Source: Verrucomicrobiales bacterium
Lineage (GTDB): Bacteria; Verrucomicrobiota; Verrucomicrobiia; Limisphaerales; UBA11320
Length of the DNA: 64,000 bases
Reading direction: 5' to 3'
Assembly (NCBI GenBank): GCA_016793885.1
Contig: JAEUHE010000233.1
Coordinates: 1-64,000, forward strand
In this document: in pieces, positions 60,320-64,000 of the stretch
How positions within the stretch are numbered: the first letter of the stretch is position 1
Layout of the letters: each line of letters starts with the position of its first letter
Notes under the pieces: generated by a model
Told to the model about the DNA's origin: nothing
The model's database searches: none
Seen by the model: the letters and a program-made list of their open reading frames with translations, nothing else
Position numbers and translations under genes: made by a program

Positions 60320-63300
60320 ATGAGCACACATCTGAACGATTCCACAGCCATCCTGCGACCCGGTAGGGCGAGACTCCGTCGAGCTCCAGTTGGCCCTGAC
60401 CGCTCGAACGGGGACAGGCCTCTCCTGGGAGGGGCACAGGGTCGGTCGAACGGGGACAGGCCTCTCCGGGGAGCGGCTCAGAGCCGGTCAGAAGGGGACA
60501 GGCCTCTTCCAGGAGGGCCTCAGGGTTCTCCCAGCCGGAGTGAGTTCCTCGCCGGGAGGTGGTTGGAGATGTGGCGTTGTGGGTTGGAACCGGGCTCGAC
60601 GGAGTCTCGCCCTACCTCGTGGGGTGGGGGGCGTTGGGGTGCTGTTAAGACCATTCTTATGTGCTTGAGCTGCACGGCTCTGTGGCTCGCTGGTTCGGAT
60701 CGGTGCTGGGGGCAGAACGCCGCTGCCAATCCCCCGGCTACGGCTGAGGTTCGGAATGCTTCAATTAAAGGAGGGTGGGATGGCGAACGGGCCAGTCTGC
60801 TGATCCAGGCCGAACTTCAAGGGCTGCGGCAGGGACACGAGTCGGCGGTCTACAGCGCCACATTCTTCCAAGCGGTTCGGGTGACCGAACGAAAGCTCCT
60901 GCACCGGATTGCCGTTCAGGTGGACGTCCTTCGAGGGCAGCCCCAGGAGCTGGTCTTGGAGTTGCGCGGAAAGGGTGAGGTGAGTCGCATCGCGGCTCCC
61001 AATGGCGGGGTTATGGATTGGGCGGTTCGGCAGGGGACCAATGGAGCCCGATCGTTGGTGGTTCGTTTCGCGAAGGCGGAGCCTCCGCTCAGTCAGATCT
61101 CCCTGCAGATTTTTGCAGAGACTACCGTCGAGTCTTGGGATCAGCCGGTGGATGGTCTGACGCTCATGGTGAGTCCGAGCGCTTTGTCCAGCGGGTATGT
61201 GCGGATCGATCCCGATGCCGGGTTGGAGGCGGTTCTCGAGCGCTTCGTGGGGCTTTCCCCGGTGGAACCCCGGTTTCTACCGGAGAGCTTGTCGCCGGTT
61301 TCGGGAGCGACCACTGCGACGAACGACGTTCAGGCGTATCGGTTCCATGGAGTGCCTTATGAGCTTCCTTTGAAACTACGCTGGGCCGATCCGGAGGCGG
61401 GTCGAGTGGTGTTGAACTCCCTCAGGTTGGTGGGAGAGCTGCAAGGGGAAGTCGCGGCTTTCACCTTGTCAGCAGTGGCTAAGGTTCAGAGCGCTCAGGG
61501 AGGGGAGATCGCCCTGCTGGGAGGACGGTTGGCCTTGACGGGATGGACGCCGGTTTCAAACGGGCGCCTTCGGTTTGAAGCTGGCCGCTACGTGGCTTCG
61601 TTCGACCGGGCTGGTGAGTTTCCCATCGAGATGCGGTTTCATGCGGGCGTCGTCAAAAACCAGGGGTGGAGCGACATCGATGTGAATATCGCGCGCTCGG
61701 TACTTCCCAAGCTGGAGTTGCGCGGGCTTCCCCGCGAGACACAGTTTCGCTTTCAAGGAGCTCCGCCACCCGAAGCGATTGGCGAGACCTTCGCCAGTTT
61801 TCTCCCTCCCTCCGGCGAGCTGAAACTTCAATGGCGGGAGGCGGGACGCGAGGCCGAGGGCGTGCTCTTCTTTTCCGTGGAGGCATTGAGTCAGATCCAG
61901 GTCCGGCCTGGCCTGATGACCCAGATCGAGATCTTTGAATACAAGGTCATGCAGGGAGAGCTCAAGCAGGTCAGTTTCCTCCTGCGAGGAGTCGGGGAGG
62001 TGACCCGTGTGCAGGGGGCATCGGTGCTTTCGTGGGTGGTGTCGCCGCTGCCGGAGGGCTCGGAGCGTCGGCTGACGATCCAGCTCAATCAGAGCCAGAA
62101 GGATCAGTTTTCCCTCCAGGTGCAGGCCCAAACTCCGCTGGGTTTGTTTCCCCTTGCGGTCGACATGATTCAGGTCAAGCCGGAGGGAGCCCTGCGGACG
62201 GGAGGCTTTGTTCGGTTGCTCAATGAAGGTGCGGTGCGGTTGGAGGTGCTTCGTTCCTCCGGGTTGTCACAGATTTCGCCGGAGCAATTTCCCCAGACCG
62301 ACTCCGCGAAAGCCTTGGTGTCGGGTCAGGGCAGTCAGATTTTTGCCTATCGATTCTCCGGCGACGTCCTGGATCTGCGCTTTCAGGCGGACAACATCTT
62401 GCCCGAGATCTCGGCATCGCAGGTTCTGCTCTATCACTATGGCGAAAACGAGCTGTCAGTGGAGTTGGATCTGGACCTGGAGGTTCGAGAGGCACCTTTG
62501 CGTGAGCTGGTGCTGCGGGTGCCCCGGGGTTTTGCCGTGGCTCGTTTAAACGCGGTGGGACTCACCGACTATTTTTTGACGGAGACACCCGGGGGAACGG
62601 ACTCGCAACTGCGCCTGGTGTACAGCGCCCCGGTGCTGGGAAGGCAGCTAATCAACCTCAGCCTGGAGCAAAATCGGCCCCCAGCGGCTGGAGATTGGAC
62701 TCTGCCACGCATCGATATTCCGCAGGCGAAATCGGTGCGCGGCCATCTCGGCGTGAAGGCCGACCTCGGATTCCGGCTCTCCCCCGGCAGGCTGCAGGGC
62801 GTGTCGGAGGTGGCGACGGCATTTTTCCCCAAGAAGACTCCCGGACTCCAGGCGGCGGCACGGATTCAGGACGCCCTGTGGAGTCAGGTGATGTCGGTTG
62901 AGCGGCTGCCTCAGTCGGTGCAGGCGGATGTTTTTCACCTCTTCTCGCTGGGAGAAGGGATCGCGAACGGCAGCAGCCTGATTCACTACCTGATCGCCGG
63001 CGCTCCCGTCTCGGCTTTTCGAGTAGGCCTGTCGAACGAGTATTTGAACGTGGAGTTCTCGGGCAAGGATCTGCGCAGCTGGCAGAAGGTCGAAGGAGGC
63101 TATGTGGTGCAGCTGCATTCCCCCGTCTCCGGTGCCTACCCGCTGCTGGTCACTTTTGAGCGGCCTTTCCGTTCGCAAGGGGAACGAGTCACTTTCGGAG
63201 GCGCGCGTCCCCTGGATGCTCAGTCTGAACAGGGCCACACCGTGATCGTCAGCTCCTTTCCCTTCCAGGCCCAGCCGCCGGCGGCGGCGCCCGGCTGGAT

Positions 63301-64000
63301 GGTGTTGGAGCCGGCGGAGATCCCGTCCGAGTACCGTCTCTTCTTCGATGCCCCGGTGTTGGCAGCTTACCGGTATTCGGCCCGCCCTGCGGACCTGGCT
63401 TTGGACTTAAAACCATTGGTGCAGGGAGAGACAGTGAATCAGGTGGTGGACCGGGGGATGGTGACCACGCGGATTTCCAAGGATGGACAGGTGATCACGG
63501 ATCTCCAGTACTTTGTGAAGAGCAAGGGAGTTCCGCACCTGCGGCTGACGGTTCCAGCTGGAATGCAGCTCTGGTCGGTGACGATCAATGGGAACCAGGT
63601 GGTGCCGGTTCAAGACGGTGCCGCCAGCGTTCTCCCCATGCCTCAGCAGGCGGATCCCAACGCGGTTAACGACATTCGAATCAAGATAGCCGCGCGTTCG
63701 GCGAGCCCGCGCAACCTGACCCTCTCGCTGCCGGCGCTTTCGGCGCCGGTGCTGTTGGAGGAGTGGCGGCTGGAACCAGAATCAGGTCGGCGATTGGTCT
63801 ATCGGAGCGGGAGCATCGCTCCAGCGGATCGGCCGGCGTCTACTGGGGGGGCGTCGGGGCTGGCGCGGTGGATGGAGTCCTCCAACCCGTCTCGTTTGGC
63901 GGCGCTGGCTGGCTTGGCCGGCGTATTGATTCTGCTGGCCCTTTGGGTGATGCGCGTGGCGACTGCCAAGGACTGCTCCCGGTTCAGCTCCCGACACGTG
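60320..64000 (+). CDS. Large secreted/membrane-anchored protein, C-terminus beyond window
   Basis: Open from 60320 to the window end (1227 codons visible). A signal-like TILMCLSCTALWLAG sits near residue 113; the rest is beta-rich and unrecognised, and a membrane segment (RLAALAGLAGVLILLALWVM) lies near the visible end. Three starts are possible: 60320 (AAAGGTGA), 60569 (GGAGGT, 8-nt spacing) and 60659. The first 42-99 codons are encoded by an in-frame repeat element. It is likely in an operon with the ECF sigma and VWA genes. Confidence 0.65.
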   Translation, partial: MSTHLNDSTAILRPGRARLRRAPVGPDRSNGDRPLLGGAQGRSNGDRPLRGAAQSRSEGDRPLPGGPQGSPSRSEFLAGRWLEMWRCGLEPGSTESRPTSWGGGRWGAVKTILMCLSCTALWLAGSDRCWGQNAAANPPATAEVRNASIKGGWDGERASLLIQAELQGLRQGHESAVYSATFFQAVRVTERKLLHRIAVQVDVLRGQPQELVLELRGKGEVSRIAAPNGGVMDWAVRQGTNGARSLVVRFAKAEPPLSQISLQIFAETTVESWDQPVDGLTLMVSPSALSSGYVRIDPDAGLEAVLERFVGLSPVEPRFLPESLSPVSGATTATNDVQAYRFHGVPYELPLKLRWADPEAGRVVLNSLRLVGELQGEVAAFTLSAVAKVQSAQGGEIALLGGRLALTGWTPVSNGRLRFEAGRYVASFDRAGEFPIEMRFHAGVVKNQGWSDIDVNIARSVLPKLELRGLPRETQFRFQGAPPPEAIGETFASFLPPSGELKLQWREAGREAEGVLFFSVEALSQIQVRPGLMTQIEIFEYKVMQGELKQVSFLLRGVGEVTRVQGASVLSWVVSPLPEGSERRLTIQLNQSQKDQFSLQVQAQTPLGLFPLAVDMIQVKPEGALRTGGFVRLLNEGAVRLEVLRSSGLSQISPEQFPQTDSAKALVSGQGSQIFAYRFSGDVLDLRFQADNILPEISASQVLLYHYGENELSVELDLDLEVREAPLRELVLRVPRGFAVARLNAVGLTDYFLTETPGGTDSQLRLVYSAPVLGRQLINLSLEQNRPPAAGDWTLPRIDIPQAKSVRGHLGVKADLGFRLSPGRLQGVSEVATAFFPKKTPGLQAAARIQDALWSQVMSVERLPQSVQADVFHLFSLGEGIANGSSLIHYLIAGAPVSAFRVGLSNEYLNVEFSGKDLRSWQKVEGGYVVQLHSPVSGAYPLLVTFERPFRSQGERVTFGGARPLDAQSEQGHTVIVSSFPFQAQPPAAAPGWMVLEPAEIPSEYRLFFDAPVLAAYRYSARPADLALDLKPLVQGETVNQVVDRGMVTTRISKDGQVITDLQYFVKSKGVPHLRLTVPAGMQLWSVTINGNQVVPVQDGAASVLPMPQQADPNAVNDIRIKIAARSASPRNLTLSLPALSAPVLLEEWRLEPESGRRLVYRSGSIAPADRPASTGGASGLARWMESSNPSRLAALAGLAGVLILLALWVMRVATAKDCSRFSSRHV
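60362..60616. repeat. 255-bp element with 23-bp perfect terminal inverted repeats
   Basis: Terminal arms 60362-60384 and 60594-60616 are exact inverted copies (GGTAGGGCGAGACTCCGTCG...). Between them lie three tandem about-42-nt units, each with CGAACGGGGACAGGCCTCTC or a close variant. The length is exactly 85 codons, so the element does not shift the frame of the gene it interrupts. Confidence 0.9.

Noticed and set aside
60390-60540. Three tandem about-42-nt units resembling a small CRISPR array
   Set aside because: Units are contiguous with no unique spacers, lie inside an inverted-repeat element and a continuing coding frame, and no cas genes are present.

Overview
The window is high-GC bacterial chromosome, most likely from a free-living member of the Verrucomicrobiota (Pedosphaera/Limisphaerales-like). 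This placement is inferred from gene content: two DUF1501 proteins and one DUF1549/DUF1553 protein, two PEP-CTERM proteins, a short pseudopilin-like secreted protein ending in the H-x9-DG pattern, an FGly sulfatase, a PQQ-type beta-propeller and many dispersed structured intergenic repeats. No 16S rRNA gene or tRNA is visible.

Layout. 1-7.5 kb: end of a helical-repeat protein, transaldolase, esterase, NUDIX hydrolase, cyclophilin, FkbM methyltransferase, a PEP-CTERM protein, then a PaaX-like regulator bracketed by three copies of a long palindrome. 7.8-12.3 kb (minus strand): a surface-sugar cluster with GT2, DegT aminotransferase, CmcI-like protein, formyltransferase and RmlC-type epimerase. 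12.3-17.6 kb: an M48 peptidase facing the conserved rpmH-rnpA-yidD-yidC-jag block; rpmH is only 45 codons. 18-33 kb: pseudopilin and PEP-CTERM pair, FtsK, sulfatase, beta-propeller, an oversized Cys/Met-type PLP enzyme, a CBM48 mini-protein, and the DUF1501 + DUF1549/1553 pair. 33-41.7 kb: a serine hydrolase with tandem-repeat N-terminus, an Mla/MCE transporter operon with a strikingly degenerate ATPase, and IleRS. 41.9-48 kb: lone DUF1501, an RNA-like intergenic region, a methyltransferase, and an operon of GH84 + acetyltransferase + aminopeptidase that reads like human O-GlcNAcase split in two. 48-56.8 kb: an accessory cluster of two paralogous beta-helix proteins (one with four FCCH-like insertions), a secreted protein, two small beta-rich proteins and two glycosyltransferases. 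56.9-64 kb: ECF sigma factor, a YfbK-type VWA protein with an anti-sigma-like N-terminus, and a large envelope protein running off the window whose N-terminus is interrupted in frame by a 255-bp repeat element.

The best candidates for undescribed biology are the 48-57 kb beta-helix/glycosyltransferase cluster with a G12 tract upstream, the split O-GlcNAcase-like pair, the PaaX-palindrome unit, and the rich set of palindromic or inverted-repeat intergenic elements. Family assignments rest on motifs read by eye and remembered family knowledge; no database search was possible.
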